A DNA stretch of 64,000 bases from Morella rubra (lineage: Eukaryota; Streptophyta; Magnoliopsida; Fagales; Myricaceae): positions 31,239,952-31,303,951 of the forward strand of contig CM025856.1 in the NCBI GenBank assembly GCA_003952965.2, given 5' to 3'. Both the position numbers and the translations under genes were made by a program. Positions 36,513 through 46,855 of the stretch are shown one piece after another. A model generated the notes under the pieces. The model had not been told where the DNA came from. It ran no database searches and was given only the letters and a program-made list of their open reading frames with translations. The first letter of the stretch is position 1. Every line of letters begins with the position of its first letter.

Positions 36513-36522
36513 ATCTTATATA
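36513..36522 (-). promoter_or_regulatory. TATA box candidate of the TET15-like gene
   Basis: On the minus strand CACTATATAAG lies about 45 bp before the ATG. This would leave only a short 5' leader. Confidence 0.45.
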
Positions 36523-37278
36523 GTGTTTAATGAGTCAACAACGAAAAAAGGTGCGTTTTTCAGTTAGTTGATGCGATAAATTTGGGGAAGGTTTCATGCT
36601 CTTTTAACAACGCAGTCAAAAGTGCCACCTTGCTGCATCTTCCCTGGTTAAAGAAATAAACGAAATGTCTTTTCGTACTTAAAAATATTTTGGAGATTGT
36701 AGATAAGTATACTAACTTTCTTGCACTTCTTTTTTTTAATATATTTTAAAATTTATGGGAGACTCAAGAAAATAAATCCACTCCACAAATAACCTTAAGA
36801 GGACAATAGTCTGTTCCCATTTGTCAGAATATGGAATCCTTCCTAAGCCTAATAGATTATAGGATCATTTTATCTGGGTTTTGTCAGTTCATTTTCTCTA
36901 AATTTAAATATCAAGTTTTTTTCTTTTTAGTAATTAATGTCTGAATCAATTTATCACACTTCAACTAATTTCGGGACAGAGTTTTCATATCCAACCCTGA
37001 TGTTTCTTGCTTATCCGAAAAACCATTAATTGTGTAATGAAATAATATTTTTTAATTCATTTTTCTTTTTTTTTTTAGCCAAGTGATTTAAAAGAATTCC
37101 GGAAAAAAAAAAAAACTTCCACACAAGCACAGTTTTTTCACTACATGTACTGTGCGGTACATTATGATAGGTCACCGGACGAACTGGAGAGAAATTCCGA
37201 CCCACCCTTATAGTTCAATTTTCCAATTAAAGCCCGCATCTTTTCTCGTTCGCGTGCTCTTCTCTGATCCTACCAGCC
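36523..37278. other. Shared divergent promoter region of TET15-like and COX6b genes
   Basis: The two genes are head-to-head with about 805 bp between start codons. The DNA is AT-rich with poly-T and poly-A runs. The COX6b side has a short CT run after the start. No other gene is seen. Confidence 0.55.
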
Positions 37279-39352
37279 ATGGCAGAAGTAAGCTTCGATT
37301 CTCTCTCTCTCTCTGTTTGTTGCCAAGAATCCGCGAGAAATTAAAGAGTTTATTTTGTTGGGTTTTTATTTCAGAGCCTCAAACTTTAATTCTTGCCTGT
37401 AATTGATTTCATCTCCATAATTTTTTGAATCCAAGCTTATTGGCTTGTTCTTCCTTCTTTTATTCTTCGGTGTTGATCTATTACTTATAACTGTTTGTTT
37501 AAAAATCATTCATTTGACGAGGATTTGTACTTGTTAATTTCCTAGGAACTGGACCTTTTCAATATTGAGCGTTGCGTGCATGTGGTCCGTTTTTTCTTTT
37601 TGTCTCTTTCAGAATCGAACCAATTCTGAGATTGTTCATTCTGGAAAAGATTATGAGAATAGGGTGAACTTGATGGAAACGTCAGTGAATTTGAGTTTTA
37701 CTCTTTAACTAAGTTTCTGGGGATATTAGTGGGTGTTTAAATCCGATTTCTATAAATTGATATGTTCTCAGCGTTGTTTGTTGTCATCTATCCGTGGTCC
37801 ATGGATCCCTCCGTTTTTCTCCAAATGGTTCATGTGGAAATGATGATGATTTGCATTGGAGAAATGTGACTGCTTGTCAATGGAAGTTTAGAGATGCCAT
37901 CATTGTGTCTGAAACATTTGCTGTCTTGTATAGCCTGTTGCTGGTTGGCGATTGAAAATGTTGTCATCTAGTTCATTTCTTTCATTCATATTTCTGAAGT
38001 ATATCTAAATAGACAATGAGCGAGACCCACTAGAATGTCCTATGGATGAAAGGTGCTAAAGGTTGTACCGGTTCATATGGCAATCTGTGGGTGTAAATTC
38101 TGATTGAACCAAATTATTGTGCTATAATGATAAGCTTGTCACAAGTCAATCATTTTTTTCGTTCTTGTACACATCTCGTTGCTTATTCGGTGTTTCTGTC
38201 ATATACTCTCAGATTGAGCTGAAAACAGCCCCTGTTGATTTTCGATTCCCCACAACAAATCAAACCAGACACTGTTTCACCCGCTACGTTGAGTTTCACA
38301 GGTGCATTCCACTGACTTGCAATTAGGTTGAACAGAAACCATATTTTCTGAGTTCTTTCTTTGTAATTTTTTTTATATGCTCTTCTGCTCCTTTCTTAAA
38401 AGCCAACTTCAATCTCAGGTGCTTGGCAGCAAAAGGTGAAGAATCTGGTGAATGTGAGAAATTTGCCAAGTTTTATCGTTCCCTCTGCCCTGGTGAATGG
38501 GTGAGCTCTCCTTCCTTTTGTATTGGCACAATTACTAACAATTTACTTGGCTGTGTACAACTTACGTAAACAATGAACTAGAAAAAAATGTGAAACTTAT
38601 GTTAAGAAATGATTAAGAGCAACATCTGGTTTTTCCAGTTGTTGAATGTGTTATAAGACATTATCGCAGTCTTGAATATTTCTGAGGCTTGCTGGTTAAA
38701 TGAGGAGGAAATATTCAGTTAAAAATGAATCTCATGATTTAACAGAAATCATTATAAGTCCCAGGTACGTAGGTTCACTAATGGTAATCCTAAATATGTG
38801 AAATTTGTTGTCTGAGCTTCCCCTTCTGACCTTGCCAATGCCACGGCATGCATGATCAAACACTATGCCCTTGTAACTGAATAATGTCTGATTTTGATAA
38901 TTTGTTTTTGGAAGTGGATTTGTGAAGAATATGGAAGGGTCTAGAAAACTGATGGGGGCTAATTTTGTTTTGACTAGATCTTTTTCACCTTCATGCTCTT
39001 TTGTGCCTTGGCATGCATATTCTCTTCATTCCCTGTATAAGACTTCTCACAGTTGTGTTCTTGACCAATATTTCTTTGAAAAGCTTTTTATAGTAAGGAA
39101 TACGGCAGCTTGGACTAAAGCTCTCTATCGCTAAAGAATGTTGCTTTTCTACCCTTTCGATCTTCCTCTTGTCTTCTTACCATATATATATTCACCAGTG
39201 CTTGACTCTTTGCCGTTTATACATGTATGAAACAGAAATTTGAACAATTTCTGCCATTTTATCTGAAAGTTTTTTTCCTTCAACTCTAATTGCTGCAGGT
39301 TGAGAGGTGGAACGAGCAGAGGGATAACGGTTCTTTTCCAGGCCCGCTTTGA
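37279..39352 (+). CDS. Cytochrome c oxidase subunit 6b (short form)
   Basis: Four exons, 37279-37287 (MAE only), 38213-38301, 38419-38500 and 39299-39352, total 234 nt for 77 residues. This nuclear-encoded subunit sits on the intermembrane-space side of mitochondrial complex IV. The twin cysteine motif is complete: Cys24-x9-Cys34 ([11 protein letters not shown]) and Cys45-x10-Cys56 ([12 protein letters not shown]), as expected for import by the Mia40 disulfide relay. Conserved surroundings are [20 protein letters not shown] and [20 protein letters not shown]. There is no long acidic N-terminal extension, unlike the large plant COX6b-1. The very small first exon (three codons) is unusual but typical of this gene. 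Introns are normal GT-AG. Confidence 0.93.
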
Positions 39353-40720
39353 TGTGTCAGCAAACTTAGGTGGTACTTGGGCGCGGTGGGTTGCCCTTTT
39401 ATTCTCTTTAAGCTGGCTACAGTGTCTTTTCATCTCTTCCTAATGCAATAACAAGGCACGTTCCGGTTCTCATTGATTTTGTTGAAAATTATCCCTTTGT
39501 TCTTGCCTGTGGACGGCTTGCTCCTGAACAATGGCTGGCACTTTCGTATGTTTGAGTATATCAATTTGCTTTGTGAAGATAAAACCCTCTTTAGCTCTGT
39601 TTGTTCTTCAACAACCCAGAACTGAACCAACCTGGGTTGATTCTGAAAAATGCATTACCCAGATGTGTTATTGATCCTATGGGATTTGATGATATTTTGA
39701 AACCCGACAAAATCAGACTAGGATGAGCCGATTTTGGCTCTTGGTTCAGCAGTTTATTTTTAGCAGATTGAATTGCGGAGGAATTGGAGAATGGAAAAGC
39801 GGCAAGCGCAGCTGCAACAGCTTGGAAGGTCAACATACTTGTTCTCGGAAAATAATAAATTTAAAAGGAGTGGGGGAAGGGAGGGGGACCTTTTTGGTGT
39901 TCGGAAAGCGGAGAATTCCTTGCCCAATCAGACCCATGAACGTCTGCGCGAAGTCCACGGAACGTGGAAGCCATAACACACGACAGAATCGTAACTCCCA
40001 TAGATAAGTCCTGTTAGAGGTGCAAAGTCCAGGGCCCAAAGCTAGTGAGGTTTATATAGTCCGAGCGCTGACCTACAGCCTCCTTTTTTTGGAGTTAGGA
40101 ATTGGGCAGACGCGGAAAGAGAGATGCTAGGCAGAAGGGGTTGAGCTCTATTACTTCCATAATATTTACCTGTTGAAAAATGGATGCCCTGTGGGAAATA
40201 TTTGATGCGACAACTGAGACATAGCCAGACTGAAGATAATAGGGAGGGAGGAGGAATGAATGGCGCTGGAGTTGGGAATATACTTGGCAGTTACTAATAA
40301 CCCAAATTCAGATTAAACAACATTTTGGATCAGCCTTTTGTAATCAGTTAATTCCATTCGCAGCAATGTGATGCTATCAAATGGGACAGCTAGATGGGTA
40401 TTTCCATGTATTGGATGCCAAAATCTGGTGCCACTGAACCAGGGAGGACCACAACGTTCCTTGTAATACGGCTCATATCATTAAGGTTAAAATAGTTGAT
40501 TATTGTCCCCCGCCATCAATCTTTCAGAAGAAGCCTTCTCAAATATTGCCGATCCTAGGTATAGCATGTATATATGCCAAACTGATCATTAGATTCTGAT
40601 CCTACTAATTAACGTTAATTCTAGAAATTTTACACTTATTACGATCCTACTAATTCATTTTATTATTTAATGTTGTGCTTACATGGCAAAGAACGTCTAA
40701 ACGGGGGCCAAGTGATTCAT
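39353..40720. other. 3' flank of COX6b and intergenic DNA
   Basis: No protein family is recognised. Short ORFs at 39723-40007 have no supporting motifs. Confidence 0.45.
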
Positions 40721-41035
40721 AGGGTAAAATACACTTTTCACCCACAAACTATCGGAGTAGTGACACATTGCCCCAAACTACCATCTTTAAGACATTGCAC
40801 CCTCAAACTACCAATGTTATACATTTTGCACCCTAAACTACCCACTTTGACACATTACACCCTCCAACTACTTATATTAAACACTTTGCACCCTCCATTT
40901 GACAATAATACCCTTGAGAAATTAATGAATTGACAACAATATCTAAGGGCATTATCGTCATTTTAGTTTGAAAATTTGATAAAGGGTGCAAAGTGTTAAA
41001 AATTGGTAGTTAGAGGTGATGTGTCTTCTCCCTGA
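40721..41035. repeat. Fold-back repeat with internal ~34-bp minisatellite-like units
   Basis: The word CACCCTCAAACTACCAATGT and variants (CACCCTAAACTACCCACT, CACCCTCCAACTACTTAT) recur at intervals of about 34-35 bp. An inverted arm near 40982-41015 reads AGGGTGCAAAGTGTTAAAAA then TTGGTAGTTAGAGGTG. This is the pattern of a common plant non-autonomous repeat with inverted ends. There is no coding capacity. Confidence 0.65.
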
Positions 41036-41062
41036 TTCATATTAGTCCATGTGCAGGGAAAG

Positions 41063-42297
41063 TTTTTATGCCAAGTTGACGAGACAATATTATATTGAAT
41101 ATTCATGTGATATAATACAAGCTGGTTCGTCGGAGAAATAAATAAAGAGGGATTAATTGGCAGTCATGATTAGTTTTTTAGTAAAGTAAATAAACAAGGA
41201 GGGCCCTTATCATGTGCGCAGCCCCCCCCGCGCGGAAATAAATATTAATTCGAGTAGGGAAGGAGAGTAAGATGCATTAACTCTACTTGATTCACAAAAT
41301 AAAGGCTACGGAGTATATTATAAATATCCACAAAAGTCAATGACGTATATGAGTAGACACACAAAAGTCACTCTATGCCTCCGCTTGGTCAATGATCTTC
41401 AAAGGTTGATAGCTTAGTTAACCTTGAGAGTCAGATAAGCCCAAATTAGTTCTTGTCTGTCGCCGAAGCTGTCCACGTAGATATAACAACGGCATAATTA
41501 ACCCTTTGGAATGATCAAACATTGTATTCTACGATTCTAGTTCATTCACAGCTAGCCAAGCTAGGAACGTCTATCAGGATGCCTCCAAAAGCATGGGATA
41601 ATCGTTGTTGGTTTTTATGAGTTGACGAGACAATACTATATTGAATATTCAAGATACTAATACAAGCTGGTTCGTCGGAGAAATAAATAAAGAGGGATTA
41701 ATTGGCAGTATCATTTTAAAGTAAATTCGGGGCCCTATCCCAGCAGTCCCTGCGCGCCTTCACAATCATACCATATAACATTAATTAGCTTTAATTTGCT
41801 GATTTTTTTCCCATCCTAGCTCTCGGGTCACTTCTAATGTTTTTATGATTAGTATTCGTTACAGCATTGATTTAGGCACGTTAAAGGATTTCTGTGTGAT
41901 GTTGCTCTTAGCCAAGAGTGAAGTGGATTAACAACAAGGAGGGCAATGGCTGATTTTTCTCTAGCCGAGTAACTTAACAGGTCCGCTTGCATATATATAT
42001 ATATTCACAAAATAAAGGCTACGGAGTATATTATAAATATCCACAAAAGTCAATGACGTATATGAGTAGACACACAAAAGTCACTCTATGCCTCCGCTAG
42101 CCAAAGAGACGTGGTCAATGATCTAACCAAAGGTTGATAGCTTCACCCAAAAGCCATCTTAACTTGTTAACTTGAGAGTCACCGTTTTTGGTATTTTAAT
42201 AGCCTCCGATAAGCATAAATGAATATTCAAAATTCAAATTACGACAGTTCTTGTCTGTCGTTTTTTTTAATTTTTCCGAAGCTGTCCATTCATGTGG
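41063..42297 (+). repeat. Imperfect local duplication, 41063-41476 and 41612-42297
   Basis: The two stretches share blocks in the same order: GTTGACGAGACAATA; TACAAGCTGGTTCGTCGGAG with the following AAATAAATAAAGAGGG; TTCACAAAATAAAGGCTACG with TAAATATCCACAAAAGTCAA; TATGCCTCCGCT; AAAGGTTGATAGCTT; TTCTTGTCTGTCG; and CCGAAGCTGTCCA. The second unit carries extra insertions. It lies just upstream of the natriuretic-peptide-like gene. Confidence 0.75.
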
Positions 42298-42599
42298 AGG
42301 AAGGAGTAAGATATATGTATTGTGGTAGTGGTAGATTGCTCCCCCATGATGAAGATTCCCCCAAGGACTTTTCCCGACGATTACGAGAGCTCTAGTTCTC
42401 ACAGCTTAATTAGCAGAGAATATATCGCCTCTATTAGGCTCTATACCTGCACCAGAAGAAGACACGCCACAGCCTCCCTCTGTTGAAACTAAAAATCAAA
42501 ACGGCAGATGTCTAACACCTGTGTTTAGCTAGTGGGACTGTTGTAGTTTGTCTATCATGATGATCATGTCGTTTTGAACTCTCTCTACTTCTATCACTA

Positions 42600-43042
42600 T
42601 GCCGGCGTACTCCTCGGGAATGCCACCTTCCACAGACGTCCCTATGTTCGTGAGTATACATTTTGGGTTCACTTTTTGTACATATTTGATCGGCTATTCT
42701 TCATAGTCAAAATCTGAAAGATTGATTTTGACTGCCTTTAATTTACCAGCCTCTGCATGTAATGGATATAAAGACGATGGTGTGTTTATTGCCGCAGCAA
42801 GTGATGTGGTATTTGCAAAGCGGAGGGCATGTGGGAGAGAGTATTTCGTAGTGTGTCTGGGTGGCGTAAACAAAGGATCAAACCCTTGTAAGCATCATAG
42901 TGCTGTCGTGGTTAAAATCGTGGATCATTGTCCTCCCAGTTGCCGTAGTACCATCAGTCTTTCCCAAGAGGCTTTCTCAGTCCTTGCTGATCCCAGTGTT
43001 GGAAGAGTTAGGATCGCGTACGTGGATTACAACACTAACTAA
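42600..43042 (+). pseudogene. Plant natriuretic peptide / EG45-like protein with degraded 5' end
   Basis: Exon 2 (42750-43042) encodes a clear double-psi beta-barrel domain: SACNGYKDDGVFIAAASDVV, RRACGREYFVVCLGG, NPCKHHSAVVVKIVDHCPP, TISLSQEAFSVLADP and VRIAYVDYN, then stop. The partial upstream exon ends at 42649 (donor GTGAGT) and encodes LLGNATFHRRPYV. It joins in phase as ...RPYVPSACNGYKDD, the expected family sequence. In that frame there is no ATG before a stop near 42544. A hydrophobic LSLLLSLC stretch lies in a different frame, so the signal peptide appears to be frame-shifted. The family members are small secreted or apoplastic proteins related to expansin domain 1 that affect ion and water balance. 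It may be a decayed gene, or the start exon may suffer a base error. Confidence 0.65.
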
Positions 43043-43412
43043 CACAACACGTACAGGAAAAACAAAATTAACATTATATTGGTTGATATTTGTTTTTTCT
43101 AAGTATAATGATTAATAATTCCTATTTGTGTTTTATGATCGACAGATTGGTGGACACCAAGGCCTAGCTAGAACGGAAATATGATGTTATGGTATGAAGA
43201 CTATGTCTGGAAAAGCTGTATTTTCGTAAGAATTTGATTAAACATTAATATCTCTCTCATTTTTATGCAATTCCGGCAATTTATAATAATCTATGGCAAT
43301 TAAGACACTTTATTGAAGACTCTTTATAGTAGTTTTAGAATTACAGAAAAAAATGCAAAATTCAGAAGCCTGTGGTTCGGTGTTGTCGCCTTAATATGTT
43401 TTTTTTTTTCTT
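43043..43412. other. 3' flank of the natriuretic-peptide-like gene
   Basis: Bases 43085-43151 (67 bp) recur exactly at 47204-47270 inside the downstream flank of tetraspanin copy 1. No gene is seen. Confidence 0.7.
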
Positions 43413-44249
43413 TTTTCTTCTCTTTCTGCTAAGATTATATAAATTTGAACTACTGTGACATCGTAAAAGCGCGAAAATCTTGCCCTTTTTTATGGGTGGG
43501 TGGGTGGGGGAGAAAGGAAAAGAGATAAAGAAGCCTCCAGACCCAGTTTTTGAATTATAGGCAACTTAATAAGTTATTATTCCCCAACATAAAATAAGAA
43601 TAAATGCTAAAATAACTCAATCTTAGCTGTCATAAAATATTACAAGTTTTTCCCATATAGAGAATCCGTGTAAACTAAGGAACTTAGACCAAACAGAAAA
43701 TTGAAAATCTGCATCAGAAAATTGTAAACAACAAATTAATAACCTCCTTAGATTTAGAAAAAAATAATAATAACCTCCTTAAATGCTGACAAGTTTTTTT
43801 GCTACTGGGTGAAGGTGAAAAATGCTAAGAAGGTGTTTTAATTAATTAGCCCCCCGTTTTCGCTGTGATAACTATCATTGCCTTTGATATCTGAAACCGT
43901 GTGCACGTAAGCTTAACAAATAACCTCCAAATATTTTTTTGATCAATCTCGATTCTCGGGTGTTAAGGCCGGCCCGAGACCGAAGACCCATAAAAGAAAG
44001 CCAAGACTACGAGGTCAATGGCTACTGGTGCACCAACTGACTGGACCCACCGCCTACCCGGTGGACCCATTCCAACTCCGTATCCCATCACACAATAAAT
44101 ACACGGGATATCCCCACGTTCACATGCACTCTTTCTCTTTCTCTCCCTCTCCTTCTTCTTCTTCTTCTTCTTCTTCTATTCCTCCCAACCGCATTCACAT
44201 TTTTCGATCGGCGTCCTTCTCTCTAGAGCTACCCGACAGCCGAGCCACC

Positions 44250-46855
44250 ATGTTCCGCGTCAGCAACAACCTGGTTGGCCTCCTCAACCTTGTCACCTTC
44301 CTGCTCTCCATCCCGATCCTCGTAGCCGGGATATGGCTCAGTAAACAGGCAGGCTCAGAATGTGAGCGCTGGCTTGAGAGGCCAGTCATCGTCCTGGGGG
44401 TCTTCCTCATGCTGGTCTCCCTAGCCGGTCTCATCGGCGCCTGCTGCAAGGTCTCCTGGCTCCTCTGGGTCTACCTCCTTGTCATGTTCCTCCTTATTCT
44501 CCTCCTCACCGTCTTCACCATCTTCGCCTTCGCCGTCACCAACAAGGGCGCCGGAGAGGTCCTCTCCAACCGCGGCTACAAGGAGTACAAGCTCGGAGAT
44601 TACTCCCACTGGCTTCAGGACAGGGTCAACAACACCAAGAACTGGAACAAGATTAAGAGTTGCTTGAAGGACAGCAAGGTCTGTTCCAATTTCGCTGACA
44701 AGTACGTCAACGACACGGTCGAGCAATTCTATGCCGAGAACCTCTCCTCGCTTCAGGTATTCGGGGTTCTTTTTATTCTTTTTGTGTGTAATGTTGATTT
44801 TGGTCATCTTTTGTTTTGGGGTAGGGGATGTGTTTGTTCTGGGTCTGCGATTTCATTCTCTTTATTTTCGGTTCAATCTGTTTGATGGAGATCTGATTCG
44901 TGCAATTGATTTTATTTTGACGTTTTTCTTTGTTTCGGATTTCAAATTTAAACTAATTCTATTTCCTTCGTTTCGTTAAAGGTCTGAACTTTAGGTTGAA
45001 CTGCGTTCAATATTATTTTATTTTGTTTTTTCTATGTGAATTTTCGTTCGTTTGTTTGGCTCATGATTTTCGAAGTTTCTTTTGTTTTGGTTTCTATCCG
45101 TTCTGTCCAAAAATTAAAATTTTCATAAGGCCTACTTAACTCTCTTGATATCTAAGAGTGAGTGAATATCTGTCTGGATTGCTAGAAAGAAAAAAACGAA
45201 AGATCTTTCTGGATCTTTTGTTTTGACTGCGTTTTAAATTTGTCGTCTTTTGGATGATGAGTGTTTGATATTGTTTTGTAAGTCTGCTGCCTGCGACTTC
45301 TTGTGATTCATTCTTTTTCAAAAGTAGAAGCCTTTTTGAGCACAATTTGAACTTTAGAATAATTTTATCAATTTGAACTTTAGAATAATTTTATCAATTT
45401 GAACTTTAGAATAATTTTATCTTTTCCAATTACAGTTATGCTCACGAGAAAGTAGATGCTTGGATTTCTTTTCTGATCTTTTGAAATCAGTCCCATCCTG
45501 TGGTTGGTTGTGATTTAAGAGTCATTTGTATATGCATGGTCTATGCTTATGTTGGTCTGTTTCGAAAGAACTCCAGTGCTACTTAAAATTTGTGTACCCT
45601 GTCGCACGCTTATTTATGATTCCATTTTGCTTCATTAATAGTTTTCCTGGGAGTTCTATACAAGTGGCTTCAGTAGATGATATCTGGGAGACTGGGAGTA
45701 ATTGTGTGCTTTTTTCTTTCTTTTTTTTTTTTTTTTTTTGCTTTTTTCATCAATTGGAATTCTCGAACGAACTAGGACTCATTCGATATCCCGAGTCTTG
45801 CATTCTTATCCCCTCTCGCTGTCTTTTTGTTCTTTTTCAGTGTGTTGCTTGATTCTAGTTTTGATTTTTCACCAAATGGTCCAGATCTGAGATGTTTGTC
45901 TTTGATCTCTTGTATCTGTCCATGAAAGTGCATCTTAGCTGGTGGAAGTTAACATCTTTATGGAGTTTTATATTGCCAAAGCTTATCAAATTGTGTCTTT
46001 GGATGCATTTAAATCATGTTTCACCAAAGAAAACAAGATTGTTGTTGGATGGTTATCTAGAAGCATGGTGGATTTAGTTTTGTACAAAATTGGTTGTAGA
46101 TTCATGAGATGAACTTCATATTAGCTTGATTAGAGGTTACTTAAGTTGTTCTGTTAGGAAATAACTATGCTTGGTGCTGATGCAGCCATGATTAACGAGA
46201 TTCATGACATCTAGAGTGGATTGTGGGAGGACCCTTGTAGATTGTCTTAAGTGTGGCCAAACATCAGATGGTCCCCTCATGTAGTCTTAATATCAATGGG
46301 GGTGTTTGGAAAGGTTGTTATGGTGCGGCTATGCGTGTAGATTTTATGGCCTAGAGGTCAAGAGCTAATGCAAATCTTGTAGGGCAGCATACCACCTTTA
46401 AAACATGTGTTGTTTTTCCCCAATTTTAGCAGATAAATCAAGAATTATGTGCAAGAAATGTGTCGTGTGGGTACAACTAAGATTGCATTGGGTGGCTTAT
46501 CTCATGCTTCTCGTCATTTATATGTCTTCTAATGTGTTTGATTGACTTGCAGTCTGGTTGCTGTAAGCCACCGAATGATTGTAATTTTACCTACGTGAAA
46601 CCAACTGAATGGAACAAGGCCGTGGGTGTTGCTTATGCGGACACGGACTGTAATGCATGGGAAAATGATGCGAGTGTTTTGTGCTTCAACTGTGAGTCAT
46701 GCAAGGCTGGATTGCTTGATAACATTAAGAGCAACTGGAAGAAGGTGGCTATTATCAACGTGATATTCCTCGTCTTCCTCATTGTTGTGTACTCTGCGGG
46801 ATGCTGTGCTTTCAGAAACAATAGGAAGGACAATGCTTACTGGAGTAGATATTAG
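44250..46855 (+). CDS. Tetraspanin TET8/TET9-like, copy 1
   Basis: Exon 1 is 44250-44756 and exon 2 is 46553-46855, together 810 nt and 269 residues. The protein starts MFRVSNNLVGLLNLVTFLLS and has four membrane segments. A large loop contains SGCCKPPNDCNFTYV (GCCKPP), plus WENDASVLCFNCESCKAG. The tail is RNNRKDNAYWSRY. TET8-type tetraspanins organise plasma-membrane microdomains and mark plant extracellular vesicles. The 5' leader holds a TTC-repeat pyrimidine tract (about 44152-44177). An in-frame open stretch continues upstream to 44028 but lacks an ATG and is not preserved in copy 2. The intron (44757-46552) has a 26-bp triple repeat and a long T-run. Confidence 0.95.
45340..45421 (+). 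repeat. Three tandem 26-bp repeats in the tetraspanin intron
   Basis: The unit AATTTGAACTTTAGAATAAT plus TTTATC is present three times in a row. The same triple is kept in copy 2 (about 49708-49783) and copy 3 (about 53823-53898). Confidence 0.9.

Noticed and set aside
44028..44249. In-frame N-terminal extension of tetraspanin copy 1
   Set aside because: It begins at GTG rather than ATG, is not preserved in copy 2, and the family start MFRVSN is at the ATG at 44250.
45340..45421. CRISPR-like short repeats
   Set aside because: The repeats are directly tandem without spacers, in a plant intron.
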